DNA from: Pratylenchus scribneri
Lineage: Eukaryota; Nematoda; Chromadorea; Rhabditida; Pratylenchidae
NCBI GenBank assembly: GCA_030063045.1
Contig: JAQSEB010000001.1
Span: 4,278,001-4,342,000 of the forward strand
Length of the DNA: 64,000 bases
Direction: 5' to 3'
The notes under the pieces were generated by a model. That model did no database searches. It saw only the letters and a program-made list of their open reading frames with translations, and was not told where the DNA came from. Below are positions 24,078-36,771 of the stretch, piece after piece. Both the position numbers and the translations under genes were made by a program. Within the stretch, counting starts at the first letter, position 1. The number at the start of each line of letters is the position of its first letter.

Positions 24078-27000
24078 TTATTCATCAGGCATTTCATCGA
24101 TATGTTGCAATAATTTCCAAAGTGGCTCCTCATTTGCGGATGCACCAATTGCCGAAAAATAGCAGCCAAACAAACTTAAATGAAGGAAATATAAATGAAG
24201 GAAAAATTAGAATAAATGGCCAAAAATAGAACGTACAGATTTTTCAACGTGTTCAAACTCCGTCGATTCTCCAACAAATGTTTTTTGATTTTTCCAACTA
24301 TTGGGCTAGCATTTCGATTCAATTCAAGGAAATTCTGCAAATATTACAAAAAAATAAATATTTTTGTTAAAAATTCACCGAATCTCCTGTAGCATATAAA
24401 CAAAATTCATTGGAGAGATCTTTAATCCATTGGCAAAATTCCTCATTCTCTTGGTCCAATTTGGCATGTTCCATCAATTTATGCACAAAATCCAACTGAA
24501 TTTTGACCAATTCGTCCAAATTTTTTGCCTGAATTGAAAATTAAAATTTAATCAAAAAATGATGACCAACCGCATCCAATTTGGCCGAAAATTCCGCATA
24601 TCCATTTGCGGCAATCCCACAAATATATTCTTGATAGACATTCAGAAAACGGATGAATAGGAATAAAGTGGCACACTCTTGACGGGGGAATTCGGTGGAA
24701 ACATTTCGAATGAAATATTTCCTTAAAAAATATTTTAAATGAATGGAATGATATTTTATTAATTTAAAATTGTTTTTGATTATTCTGATTTTTTGTGTTT
24801 TCGATTAATTCTGATTTTTTGTGTTTTCGATTAATTCTGATTTTTTGTGTTTTCGATTAATTCTGATTTTTTGTGTTTTCGATTAATTCTGATTTTTTGT
24901 GTTTTCGATTAATTCCGATTTTTTGTGTTTTCGATTAATTCTGATTTTTGTGTTTTCGATTAATTCTGATTTTTTGTATTTTTGATTAATTCTGATTTTT
25001 TGTGTTTTCGATTAATTCTGATTTTTGTGTTTTCGATTAATTCTGATTTTTGTGTTTTCGATTAATTCTGATTTTTTGTATTTTTGATTAATTCTGATTT
25101 TTTGTATTTTTGATTAATTCTGATTTTTGTGTTTTCGATTAATTCTGATTTTTTGTGTTTTCGATTAATTCCGATTTTTTGTGTTTTCGATTAATTCTGA
25201 TTTTTGTGTTTTCGATTAATTCTGATTTTTTGTATTTTTGATTAATTCTGATTTTTGTGTTTTCGATTAATTCTGATTTTTTGTGTTTTCGATTAATTCT
25301 GATTTTTTGTGTTTTCGATTAATTCCGATTTTTTGTGTTTTCGATTAATTCTGATTTTTGTGTTTTCGATTAATTCTGATTTTTTGTGTTTTCGATTAAT
25401 TCTGATTTTTTGTATTTTTGATTAATTCTGATTTTTGTGTTTTCGATTAATTCTGATTTTTGTGTTTTCGATTAATTCTGATTTTTTGTATTTTTGATTA
25501 ATTCTGATTTTTTGTGTTTTCGATTAATTCCGATTTTTTGTGTTTTCGATTAATTCTGATTTTTGTGTTTTCGATTAATTCTGATTTTTGTGTTTTCGAT
25601 TAATTCTGATTTTTGTGTTTTCAATTAATTCTGATTTGTTGTGTTTCGATTAATTAAAATGTGTTTTTGATCAATAAAACCACCGATGCAGCAAATATTT
25701 GGCACGATTGAGCAAAAATAGATGGTAAAATATTTTTCGATATGGCTCTAATATTTTTGCTGGGAATGCTTGGCGCAATGAGGAATCTCCACTGGCAATG
25801 TTCAATTCCAAAACTGGATATGTCCCCACATTTGGCACATTCTCATTCCCCTCGGCGAATTTGGAAACTTTCAGTCTGAAATTTTTTTATTAAAATAATT
25901 AAAAATGTGGAACTTACTGGAAATATCGATTATAGGGATTTTCGCGCATTTCAGCATTTTTGAATGCTCTTTGAACCAATCCATTCATTTTCTTGTCCAA
26001 AATGTCAAATTCCTCACTGTCAAGGTCATTTTGCTCAAACAATTCCACAAATTCATAAATCCATGGGGAATATAGGCCAATGTAGAAGGAAGGAAGTTGC
26101 CTAAAATATCACATTTATTTTTTAAACAAATTTTATTTTTGATCAAACTTGGCAAAATTAATAATATCATATTGCCGCTTAAAATGTTCCAAAATTTGTT
26201 GCGATCTTTCCTCATACAAAATGTTAATTTGTTTGCAAAATTGACCAAGCGAAAGATTTTTGAATGTGGAAACATCCAGTGAATAATTTAAATCCAAATC
26301 TATTCAAAAAATGATTTAATTAATTCAAAAAAAAATTGTAAAACCTCCTTTTTGCTGACGCATTATGTATAAATATTTGCCAATTCGATAAATTTCCTCC
26401 GATATTGATTTGAAATCCTCCGGAATTAATTCAGGGATGAGCACAAATGCATTATCAAAACTAAAAATGAATTGAATATATTTAGTAATGCTTTAAAATT
26501 AATTCAACCTTATTTTGTTGCCCACTTCCTGTTCATTCGATTCAGTTTCATTCAGTTTATTGGCATATTCAAATTCCTTCCGAATCACGGCTTTTTGCTT
26601 ACGCAAATCCCAAATGAAGAATTCATGGGCCAAATCGAATGTCAGCGTGCATTCCGTAATCCATTCAATGATCACTTGATAATATCGTTCAATGGCCATA
26701 GAAATGATGTCCTCCAACAAATTCACAATGTGATAATTCTCCACATTTTTCTTCTGTTCAAAGAGGAAATTGATCAATTCTCCGCCAATAATATTGTCCT
26801 AAAATGTATTTTATATTATTTTTAAACAACTATTTCCTTCAAACTTGTTCAATTCCCTGGGCAATTCGTTTGATTGGCTTCAATATTTGTGAATTCATGT
26901 CGCCACAAATTCTTTGAAGAGTCAGTAAATTTTTGGCCCCTGTCTTTTCCATTTCAAATTGCAATTCGTCCAGCTCATTGAGCACATTTTTGCGCAAATA

Positions 27001-27647
27001 TCGAAGAACTAATGAACAAAAAATGGCAACCGTTGGACCGCGGGTTTTGTCATTTCGAAGTCCTGAAAAAAATGAATAATTTAAATGGCCCATATTTTAA
27101 TTGCATACGTGAAAGCACCAATTGTAAGCCGAAAAATGAGGTGGAAAATTGCAAACAATTCTTCATCCAACGGCAAATATTTTGATTCTTCTTTTCAAAA
27201 TTCTGATCGACATTGCCCCATTGCCAAATAATTTTGTTTCCTTCTCCTTGGTAACATTGAATATAGGGAGTGTTCTTGCCCTGAAATAAATGTTTTGAAT
27301 AAAAATATTGGTTTTATTTACCCATTTGCAAAGAATCATGAAATTGTCGAAAAGGACGGCTTCTTGCTCTGATTGCCTTACATCCGAAATATTCTTCTTT
27401 TCCTAAATTTTAAGGTTTTTAATTAATTTGATAATAAAAAAATATTTACATAGGAGCGGATCACATTTGTGGGTAATTCAAAAATATCATAGTCAGGAAA
27501 AATGGTCTTGATCAGACATTCCACTAAATTTTGCAATTTAAATTCATTAAAAAAATGTATAAAAAAAAAAATACAAATGCGTTGTCGCTGTCTCTTCCAC
27601 AGGGGATAATTTGTTTGAAAGCTATCAGCAGAAAGATTAAGCGTCAT
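24078..27647 (-). CDS. Gamma-tubulin complex component-like protein (GCP/Spc97-98 family)
   Basis: Fourteen exons on the minus strand: 27575-27647, 27450-27523, 27322-27402, 27109-27280, 26845-27062, 26509-26798, 26345-26460, 26149-26299, 25918-26100, 25684-25875, 24571-24721, 24379-24528, 24237-24334 and 24078-24174. They join to 681 aa. GCP proteins assemble gamma-tubulin rings that nucleate microtubules. The middle has the N-GCP pattern: helices with LKPIKRIAQGIEQ, GGELINFLFEQ, then YYQVIIEWITE and DLAHEFFIWD. Later come LGKYL-like IYRIGKYLYIMRQQ and the C-GCP linker-helix pattern FPAKILEPYRKIFYHLF...LLHRW. The sequence is diverged, so I cannot say whether it corresponds to GIP-1 (GCP3), GIP-2 (GCP2) or a GCP4-6-like subunit; its length is nearest GCP4. 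Intron 24722-25683 holds a 26 bp minisatellite. The first intron is inferred from splice signals, since its sequence also reads open. Confidence 0.72.
24775..25660. repeat. 26 bp minisatellite in GCP gene intron
   Basis: About 33-35 copies of the same unit as the array at 11925-12935 (TTTTCGATTAATTCTGATTT), in the same orientation relative to the window. Variants with TGTATTTTTG and ATTCCGATTT recur at intervals, suggesting blocks were copied together. Confidence 0.9.
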
Positions 27648-28297
27648 TTTTATTATTTTATTGATCTGGAAATTTTTTATTTAATAAAATAAAAATGGTT
27701 TAAAAATAAGTATAGGTAGATACGAAGAATCCATAGCATAAAAAATCCTTGATTCGTGCGAGTTATGGAGTAGGAAGGAGTTGATTTTTGTTTTTTCTAT
27801 CGGAAATTTCAAAGTAATTTTAACCGCGTTAAATTTCGTTGCAATTTTGGGGAAATTTATTGATTTTTCTTTTTTTTTTTCTCGAAAGCATGTTTGCGTC
27901 GTTTAAAACATTATTGGTTTAACATTCATTTATTAACGGTTCTAACTTTTAATTGTTTTCCAACATGCTCATGAAAACATTATTCATTGGTTTTTTTGGT
28001 TTAATTCTCTGTAAGCCGAAAAAAGCTAACTAAAACCGCGGTTTGATAAAAATTAATAAGACATTTTATCCAAATCGATTTTTTTCATTTTTCATTTTAT
28101 TTATTGATTAAAGAACTTGCTTATTAATCGAACGAACCGCGGCCGCGGGACCCCGATCCGATCCCGATTGCGACAGAAATCCGAAAACCTAAACATATTA
28201 AATGAGCAAAGATTATTCTCTTTTACATGCTTGTATTTATTAAATTCTAAATTAAGATATTCAATGCTTAAAAATTAGTTTTACATTTAGATAAAAA

Positions 28298-29823
28298 ATG
28301 ACTCAATTTTTACCGGAAAATTTACTGGCACTTTTTGCACCACGTCCACCCATACAATACAAACCACCGCCTGATGAGCTTTTCGTTTACCGAAAGCATA
28401 TGAGCTTATCTGGTATCGCTGAACATGTGCAGGAATTTGAGGTTATTCAAAATAAAAAAAATTATAATACCTAATAGTAATAAATGTAATTATTAGGACC
28501 CAAAGGATACACCGCCAAAACCTCACATCGAAACCCGGGAAGAGAAACGAGTTCGAAAAAGGAAGGAGAAGCAGGAATTGATGGCCTACAAAATTGAGCA
28601 GGGAATAGCCACTTGGACACCGGCTGCCAATCCGAAAGCCACCAGCGATCCATACAAAACAATATTCGTTGCCAGAATTGTAACTTTTAGTTTAAAGAAC
28701 TTCAAATATAATAAAATTTCAGAATTACGAAACATCCGAATCCAAATTGCGTCGTGAATTTGAGAAATATGGAAAGATTAAAAAGGTTTATTTTAATTTC
28801 AATTATTTTAAACTTAAATTTTAACTGATAGATTGTAATGGTGCATGACAAGAATGGAAAACCCCGCGGCTATGCCTTCATTGAATATGAACACAAATCG
28901 GATATGTCTGGTAAATTCAAATTTAACCCTCTAAAAATCGAAAATCATTCTAAACATTTTTCACTTATAAAATGCGAGAGCTGCGGTCTGGTAAGATAGG
29001 GCGCCACTTTTTTTCGGAAAACAAAAACATTTCCTATAAACTTTCTGACCAAAAATTGGCTCTATCGCCCCAAATTTGCAGCGCCTGATGAAGGCCAAAC
29101 ATGTATTGTTGGCACTTGCTGAAAACAAGCCACACACCCAACAAACACAATTAGAACTTTGAAAAAACACGTAGGTTTGTTTCACACTCACACAGACCGG
29201 AAAAGGGTAACACATTTTTTTGAAACCTTTTATTCCTCAATTTTTCGAATCTCTGGGTTTAAAATATGTTTGGTAAGTAGAAAAGAACCCTAAAAAGGTA
29301 AGGCTTCTGCTGCCCAAATCACCTCAAAAAGGCAGGTTTTATTTAATCGCACTCTTTAAAGGAATAAAATGAAAGCAGAACCTAAATAAGAACGGGTAAG
29401 GGTAAGATTCCAAAATGGTAAGAATAAAAAGACGCGGTCTTTGTTAGAAGTAAAATGGCGCAAAATCGACAAAAACAAAAAGGTAAAAAATTTCAGCGGC
29501 ATATAAAAAAGCTGATGGCATGAAAATTGACGGCCGACGTGTGGTGGTGGATTATGAACGAGGTCGGACCAAGAAAAGTTGGCTACCTCGCCGTTTAGGT
29601 GGAGGAAAAGGTGACACTCGAAGAACGAAGGAGTCCAAGGCTGCGCTGGCCGCCAAAGAATGGTCAGTGAAGTTGTGGAATTTATTTAAATAATTTCCGA
29701 AATTTAAGGGAAGCAATGATGAATGGCAATGGCCGAGGCAGTCGAGAAAGATCAGCCACCCGTTCATCCTATCGTCGAAGCCGTAGTCGTTCACGTGACA
29801 GAGATCGGGACCGTCGACGCTGA
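28298..29823 (+). CDS. SNRNP70: U1 small nuclear ribonucleoprotein 70 kDa (U1-70K), copy 1
   Basis: Six exons: 28298-28441, 28497-28679, 28723-28785, 28832-28910, 29497-29662 and 29709-29823. They join to 249 aa. U1-70K binds stem-loop I of U1 snRNA and helps select 5' splice sites. The N-terminal U1-binding stretch is clear ([20 protein letters not shown]). The RRM has RNP2 TIFVARI (about 103-109) and RNP1 RGYAFIEY (142-149), followed by [16 protein letters not shown] and RRLGGG. A short Arg-rich tail ([16 protein letters not shown]) ends the protein, much shorter than the roughly 437 aa human protein. Intron 28911-29496 is far longer than the others (586 bp). An AATAAA lies at 29969. Confidence 0.96.
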
Positions 29824-30616
29824 TGAGAAGAAGAACAATTTGAAGAAAGAATGGAAGATTGACATGGTAAGGATATGGATGTTTGATTTTGTTAAGGTTT
29901 GGAGTATATATTTTCGATAATATTTTCATTCACTAACTTTAAAATCCACATTTAATTTTTCACATTCGAATAAAGTTGTTCAATAATAAAATTAATTAAA
30001 TTTTATATATATTTTTTGGTGGATTAATTCCATTTTATTTCGATTATTGAATATAAAAAGCTATTATTTAATGGATTTAACTATTGGCTAAAAGCCATCT
30101 CATCCATTTCCATAGTTTACATCATTCATTTATGGTCATCTAAACAAACAAACATTGGGAAGGGTCATTGCAAAATTGTTTAAAAAGCAACGACCTTTGA
30201 CCCTAAATAAAAGAATTCAACTTCCCATTTTGTTGGTTTCGTTTTCCCCAGTCCAAAAGCCTTTCCATTTTTAATTCGTCACAACCTTCCTTCCCCTATC
30301 GTATTCCCAATCAGCCAACATTCATTCTTATCTATTTTATGATGACTCCGGTGTCTCCTTTTCCTACCTTAAACCCCCGTATACATTCCTTCTCTTTGCC
30401 TTGCCATTTAGTTTAAATCGATCCTAGAGATAATAGGGAGGGAGGAAATGTGCCGATTGTTTATGCTTTTAGCACTGGGAAATGGCCATTCACATTGACC
30501 ATTAATGTGGCAATAAACCCAAGCCAAAAACAAAACGATAAAACCCCAGACCGAAAACATATTCAAATATTTGAGTAAACAAAAAATATAAATTTAAGCT
30601 AAAGAACTTGGAAATA
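29824..30616. other. Intergenic spacer U1-70K to STAT (copy 1)
   Basis: This 793 bp spacer is between two same-strand genes. It contains the U1-70K polyadenylation signal and pyrimidine-rich tracts around 30240-30420. I see no gene or repeat in it. The identical spacer of copy 2 is 39375-40167. Confidence 0.5.
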
Positions 30617-33600
30617 ATGGCAAAATTACTATCGGATGAAGCCTTCCAAAAACTACTCTTCGATCTGTTCTGTACATGGCACAATGTTCAGGTAACAAAA
30701 TTTGCTTTGTTCTGCTGAAAATAATCTGGAAATTCAGCGCCATTATGATCCGCCAATTACCCATACAGAGGAGGAGAAAATGGCCAAAGTAAATCCAAGA
30801 GAACAATTTACGTTTTCATATAAATAAATTGAAGGTAAAGCAAATGATTTGCAAATTGTTGGGCGAAATTGATGGCCGGGTTAAGCGCATTCAAATGATG
30901 TTATCCAGTACACAAGAGGGAGAACAAGTAATCCATCTTTATATAATGCAAAATTAACCAACAAAAATTAAAGGTTTTCATTGAAGAATGGTCAATGTTG
31001 ACTTGGAATGTTTTGTGCATTACAAGTCGATTGCAAAATGAGCTCCAAATATCGGTGAAATCGCAAGAGGACCGGGTCATTTTTAACAAATTGAATATGG
31101 CCCTTGTGGATTTGGTGAATAATTCAAGGTTGACATTCAGTAAATTTGATCAATTAATTTTTATTTATTTGCAGAGCCGCACTCAGTCCCCAATCAGTGC
31201 ATATGGATGCAACGTTCGATTTGCTGGCCAGTTCCCTGTCCGAAACAATGCATATCCTTCATGGTCTTTATCGAACACTAAAATCCACTAGGCAAATGAC
31301 CACCGATGAAGTCCAACAATTTGCACAAAGGTGTGCCCTAAAAATTAATATTAATTAAATTAAATTTAAGACTGCAATCATTTTCGGATGAAAATTTGAA
31401 TCCTTTCGTCGAGCTGTTCAAGGTGAGCACTTTTTGCCATTAATTCACACCCGCCAATGGCGGCCGCCCCCACCCACCAAAAACACATCTCGCATTGCAG
31501 TCCTACTGTAATGAACAAACGGTGCGTTTGTGGCAGGACTTGCGAGATGTCCAAATTGCATGGTAAAACCAATTTAAAATTAAAATTGGCTATAATTAAT
31601 TTCTCATTTTCATTTCTAAAAATCATAAATCACTGTTTCAGTTTGATCAATAAATGTTCTTTGCCAGTGGAGCCGGTTGTTCGGCTGGTCACCTTCTATT
31701 CATTCCAAATGCATAGGTTGGCTATATTGGCCGCTCGGTTACAAGTATAATCTAGAATAATAATGATTAAGGAGCGGATTTTTCAAAAATGACAAAATAG
31801 ATTTCGGAAATTTTAAACTAGGAAATTTTTCCTATTTTAATGCATTTTTCTGATACATTTTTCCCTAAAAAAATGCCAAATATTTAAAAATTGATTAAAA
31901 AATTAAGTCAAAAAAGGAAAAAAACCGTTCCCTAATAGTGTCATAGGAACCAAATTATATTTAACACCACATATTTTAGGGATTTCGTTATGAATTGACA
32001 GTTAATAATCGACAAATGTTTGGCGACTATGACCCGGTTCGACCACTCTCGGACAGTGTTTTCTCGGCACTTGAGCTGTTGATGGCTGATTGCGGTTAAT
32101 TTTAATTATTTTAATTGGTTTAAATTCAGTATTTTTTCAGTTTTGGCCACGGAACCTTCGTTGAATCCAATTTTGGTGACCAACAATTTGTTCTCAATTA
32201 ATTGCGGTGCCCTGGCCCGTGGCGTTGTTTTCAAACAATTTGATGTGCAAGTGGTCAGCGAGGAAACCGCAGAACATATTCAAGTAAGCTGAAATTCAAA
32301 ATGTAAAATATTTAATTGTCGGAAAAACATTGAAAAGATTTTTAATGGTTCAACGTTTTTAGTTTAGGTTTAACCAATTTTAAATTTTGGTTTTGAACCT
32401 AAAACCAAAACCGATTTAAACGGTTTAATACTCTTTAATTTGAATAAGAATTAAATGATATCCAAAAATTAATAACCTCTCTAAAATTAAGTCTGAAATG
32501 CGAAAGCAACGTTTACTTCAACAACCATCGCCAATAGCCCAAGTCCCAGCGGCAGCTTTGTTGGCCATGAAACCCACAAGTGGAACAAAACGATCCAATG
32601 CCCAATCAATGACAGGTTTAATATAAGATTTTATTATAATTAGGGTAGTGATTCTATGGGCAAAAAGTCAAAATTTTTGATCAAAAACCATAAATATGCA
32701 ATTTTTCCATTTTTAATTGCATTTTTGATGCACAATTTTTACCAAAAATATACAAAATAAAGTTACTTTTACTTCTAATTATAATTAATATGTGAATTTC
32801 ACAGATTCGAGTGGAAACGCCACGACTGCCCATAAGAAGAGTGATATAAACAGCAAGGAGGTGGTCACCATTTACCCCGTCTTCAACAAGTAATTTAATT
32901 CATTATTTTATAAAAATAAAATTCACTTTCTAGTAAAAACCGCTATTGGGCTGCCAGCTACCCGCATCTCCTTTGCACAACCCGCCAGAAAGGCCGTCAA
33001 TCCACCAACAATTCCTATCAGGATTTGTCGCCAACGGCGGTTGATGCCAAAAGCAACAGTGGAAAGCGGCCAATTTTCTACTTTTACATTCGGGCCACAA
33101 TGTTCAGTCCATCTGGGCAATTTGCCGATGCCCACACCCTGTCCCTGCCCTTCACAATAGCCACTCGCCGTAATCAAGACTATCAGGTGCAACGGATGAT
33201 GAGCTCGTATACGGCCACTTGCTTTTGGCTTTATGGCAACAATGTTCAGGATGGATTGCTCCTTCAATGGGTATCTAATGGGTGGGGGTGGGACCTCCGG
33301 AAAAATTTAAAAATTTTTGACTGGGGATGAAATAGAATCGATGGTCACTTTGGTTTAGAACACAGATAACTCCGAAAGACCGAAAGTTTTCCTAATTACC
33401 CAAAACCAAAAGTCCCGGAGTCATCCTTGCATTTAACCTCATAGAAGAAAATATTTGGGGAAAGATGGAGATAAAAATGTGTAAAAAAGGTTCTTCTTAT
33501 TAAATTGAAGGGGAAATAATGATGTTTCGGGAGACGATTGCCAAATATATCTATCGGTCGTCAAATCCTCATGGGGTAAAATGGGTAGGGGGTAGGGCAA

Positions 33601-36556
33601 TCGGTAGCCAAAGATGTCGAAATACAGTGTGGACAGGACGGAAAATAGGCTAACAAATTGGAAAAAAAATTTGAGAGCATATTTTACAGGTGGACACCGC
33701 GATGGGCTGGGAGAAGTTCAAATTTCTCTTTATGCAACATTTTCGGGTGAATGCGGAAGTGGAACGAGGATTACAGGACAAAGACTTTGACTTATTGCAG
33801 GTAAAAATTAATTCAATTTAAAATTTATTTCATTTTTAGTACAAAATTCAATGCAATGATTGTTCACCGCCTACCTCCACTGTGCATGGCCATTTTGGAG
33901 AGCGCAAAATCACCTTCAAAAACATTCTCTGCCCACATTTACGCTATGAATGCGGCTCAACCAATGTTCGATTCAGTGTTTGGCGGGGCCTGCTTGAATT
34001 GTTGCAACTTTTTCAGGTTTATAATCACAAAATTTTTGGTAACATTAGCACTTGTGGCATCTTTTTTGAATCTAGTTTAAGCTAATTTTGTTTAATTTTA
34101 TAAAGAAGAATTAATCCTAGATTTAAAAACGACAATTTTAGCTTAGTGGTTTGATGCTTTTTTTTTAAAATTTATGTCTCGGGTTCGAATCCTCTCCGAG
34201 TCAGATAATTTTTTTTCGGGCTTAATTGTCACTTTTAACCATTTTTATGAATTTTATTGAACATATCTGGTCCTAAAACAATATTTGCGCTGCCTAAATT
34301 AATAAATAAAAATAAAATAATCAGTTAAATTTTCACCAATTTTCAGGACAGCAAAACTTGCGTTCGAAAACTCTGGGAGAAGAATTTGCTGATGGGATTT
34401 ATGGAATTTGATCAGGTGAATTTCTTAATTTAACCTTTTTATAAACCAAATTTAAAGGTTTCCGCCATTCTCGTCCCTTACAATTCGGCGGTAATTATGC
34501 GCCTCTCATTCGTGACCGGCGGAACAATTTGCATTACCCTAAAATCCACAGTGCATTCCCAAATGGAAATTACGGCCGCCGCCCCCACCCAACAACCAAC
34601 AATGCATTTGGAGCCATTGGATTTGAAGAAATTGCAGACCAAAAGTTTGGTGGAATATTTACGGGACATTTCGATGGCGGAGAAAATCAAATATTTGATC
34701 AATTCAAACAATGAGCCAGTGCACATCAGTGAATTATTGCTGGAGAAATTCTCAGAGAAGATTGGAGGTGGAATTGATGAATTGGAGACGAGCCGATGCA
34801 TTTCCTCAAATGTGACCCATAGTGGGGATATTGATGCAATGCAACAAATTACGTGAGTAAAACCATTGTGAATTAATTAATTTTGGATTGGTTAGAGTAT
34901 TTAATTTGTAGAAAAAATTGAAATTGTCGAAAAATGAGTACACATATACATAGTCAAAATAATTGTGTAATTTTAATTTAAGTATTTAGGGGTTTGTATT
35001 TGTCCTACCTAGATTCAAGAACCAATAGAAAAACCAATTACGGTAGTCATAAATTTGTATTTCGGAAGGGGAATTCCAAAAATTAAGTTTTTAGGGGTGT
35101 ATTTTTCAGAATAAATTTGAGGAAAAAACACAAAAAAAATAAATTTGCGCGTTTTATGACCAAAATTACACCAAGAAATGAATAAAAATGAATATGCAAG
35201 CACAAAAAATTCACCTTCTATTATAGTTTTTTCAACGAAAAATTCCTTTTTTCTTCCCCCGATTTCATATCGGAGGAGGGAATTTTCCTCCTTTCCGGGC
35301 ACGCCATTGAGATATATAAACCATTGGATAGAACATAGAACTCCTCGGTCCTCAGAATACACTAAATAGTCTATTTTTAATTGTTTGCTCAAACTAAAGG
35401 ATTTTGAACTGTTTAATCCGTGTGGATTCTGGATTCAAAACTAAGCGATTTAAACCAAAACTATATTCAAATGATGAATCTTCGAAAGAATATAAGGTTT
35501 ATATAGATTTAGGATAACCACCGTCCACCCAAACCGTTAATTTTATTTGTTCATAAAATTTATTTAGTAATATTTTTACAGTTTTACCGCCATGCGAATT
35601 GCCGTCGTCACGTGTAAAGTGAAACCGCCGAGTGCGGATAATATGGACTTTGAGGAGGCCCAACAACAGCCAAAAGGCAATTCGCCGGTTCCATCAAATT
35701 CAAATAGCAATGGATTTTCACCATTCAACCCACCTCCTTCAACATTTTATCGGCTCCCATCGGCCACCACAGCAAATGATGATTTTGTGCGGGAAGTCAT
35801 TCAATTGTGCAATTTTTGGGGCAAATCCAAACAGGTGGGGCATAAAAATTTAAAATAAATAATTATTTATGGATCTAAATTTGATAAAAATGACTGAATT
35901 TACCCCCAAAAAAAACTGAATTTACCCAAAATCTTTCTTTTCAGAAAAAAATTTCGTGGCCATAAAATTTGGCCAAATCAGGCTTCTTTAAGATTCTACC
36001 CTATCTAGCCCTAACATCTATTTATGACCGACTCATACGGCTACAAAAATATATATTCTTTTTGACACATTGTCTAATTCAGTCATTTTTTAAATTATTA
36101 TTAATTATTTTGTTGTTTTTAAAGGATTTAACCGCATTGCTTGAACAAGCGGCCGAAGAACAATTTGCCACACTCTCACTCAATTCCGGCTCATCTTCCC
36201 GAGCGCAGAGCATCTACCGAGAAGGCGGAGGGAGTTTGAGCATTGAGCCGGGTGCCAATAATCCGTTGGCATTGTTTGGCCAACAAATTGTTGCCCAACC
36301 TTCGCAACCACCACCACAACATTTACTTTTCCAACAACAATTGCCGGCGGCGGCTGGTCCAATCCAAGAATCCGTCTTCCAATTTCCATTGGCCACCGTA
36401 CAAAATGGAGGGTTGGCCACTCCTTCGGCCCCCTCCCAGCAATATCCTCCAACAAATGGCGAAAGGGAAATGAAGGAAATTGGCGAGGAGGAAGCGGGGG
36501 AACAAAGGCAATTTCCCCCTTTGAAAATGGGATGCCATACAACAGAGATGAGATGA
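30617..36556 (+). CDS. STAT transcription factor (nematode STA type), copy 1
   Basis: Nineteen exons: 30617-30691, 30738-30788, 30835-30927, 30974-31128, 31175-31330, 31371-31422, 31501-31562, 31642-31744, 31980-32094, 32141-32283, 32492-32615, 32805-32889, 32934-33270, 33690-33800, 33840-34016, 34347-34415, 34458-34852, 35582-35834 and 36125-36556. They join to 995 aa. STATs are latent factors that dimerise through SH2-phosphotyrosine contacts and bind DNA. The protein opens directly with the helical bundle (the usual N-terminal cooperativity domain is absent). It continues with the immunoglobulin-fold DNA-binding region ([15 protein letters not shown]) and linker ([16 protein letters not shown]). 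The SH2 entry is [10 protein letters not shown], and Arg651 in [16 protein letters not shown] sits where the FLLRFS motif normally lies. The tail after about 850 is Gln/Pro-rich. A tRNA-like repeat lies in intron 34017-34346. Confidence 0.85.
32330..32450. repeat. Short GGTTTAA-rich repeat in STAT intron
   Basis: This lies in intron 32284-32491 (copy 2 at 41881-42001). Words such as TTTAGGTTTAACCAATTTTA and ACCGATTTAAACGGTTTAA relate it to the blocks in the prolyl oligopeptidase introns. Confidence 0.45.
34131..34206 (+). repeat. tRNA-derived (SINE-like) sequence in STAT intron, copy 1
   Basis: Box A TAGCTTAGTGG (34139-34149) and box B GGTTCGAATCC (34182-34192) are both intact and 32 bp apart, as in a tRNA promoter. 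The T-stem pairs poorly and the anticodon region is a run of T, so a functional tRNA is unlikely. A related piece lies inverted at about 59755-59870. The identical copy is 43682-43757. Confidence 0.6.
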
Positions 36557-36771
36557 CCCAAAGAGAAGGAAGAAGAAAATGCAATTGAAGAGAATCTAAC
36601 AAATCAAAAAAAAAACGCAACTTGTAAATTAAATTTATTTTATATTTTTACGCATTTTTAACTTAGTAATTTTTATATTTTTTCAATAGTACACAATTTG
36701 TTTTTTCCCTAATTTAATTAATATAATTTTAATGATTCGTATCATTCATCATTTGTTACACTACCGTATTT

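Noticed and set aside
28961..29215. Minus-strand open frame of 84 residues in the long U1-70K intron, Cys/Phe-rich
   Set aside because: No start context, no splice partners and no recognisable family; more likely intronic chance.
34131..34206. Functional tRNA gene
   Set aside because: A and B boxes are present, but the T-stem has mismatches and the anticodon arm is a T run with no stem.
36180..36620. Minus-strand open frames of 115-146 residues over the STAT last exon
   Set aside because: They are antisense shadows; the plus frame continues the spliced STAT protein to its stop.
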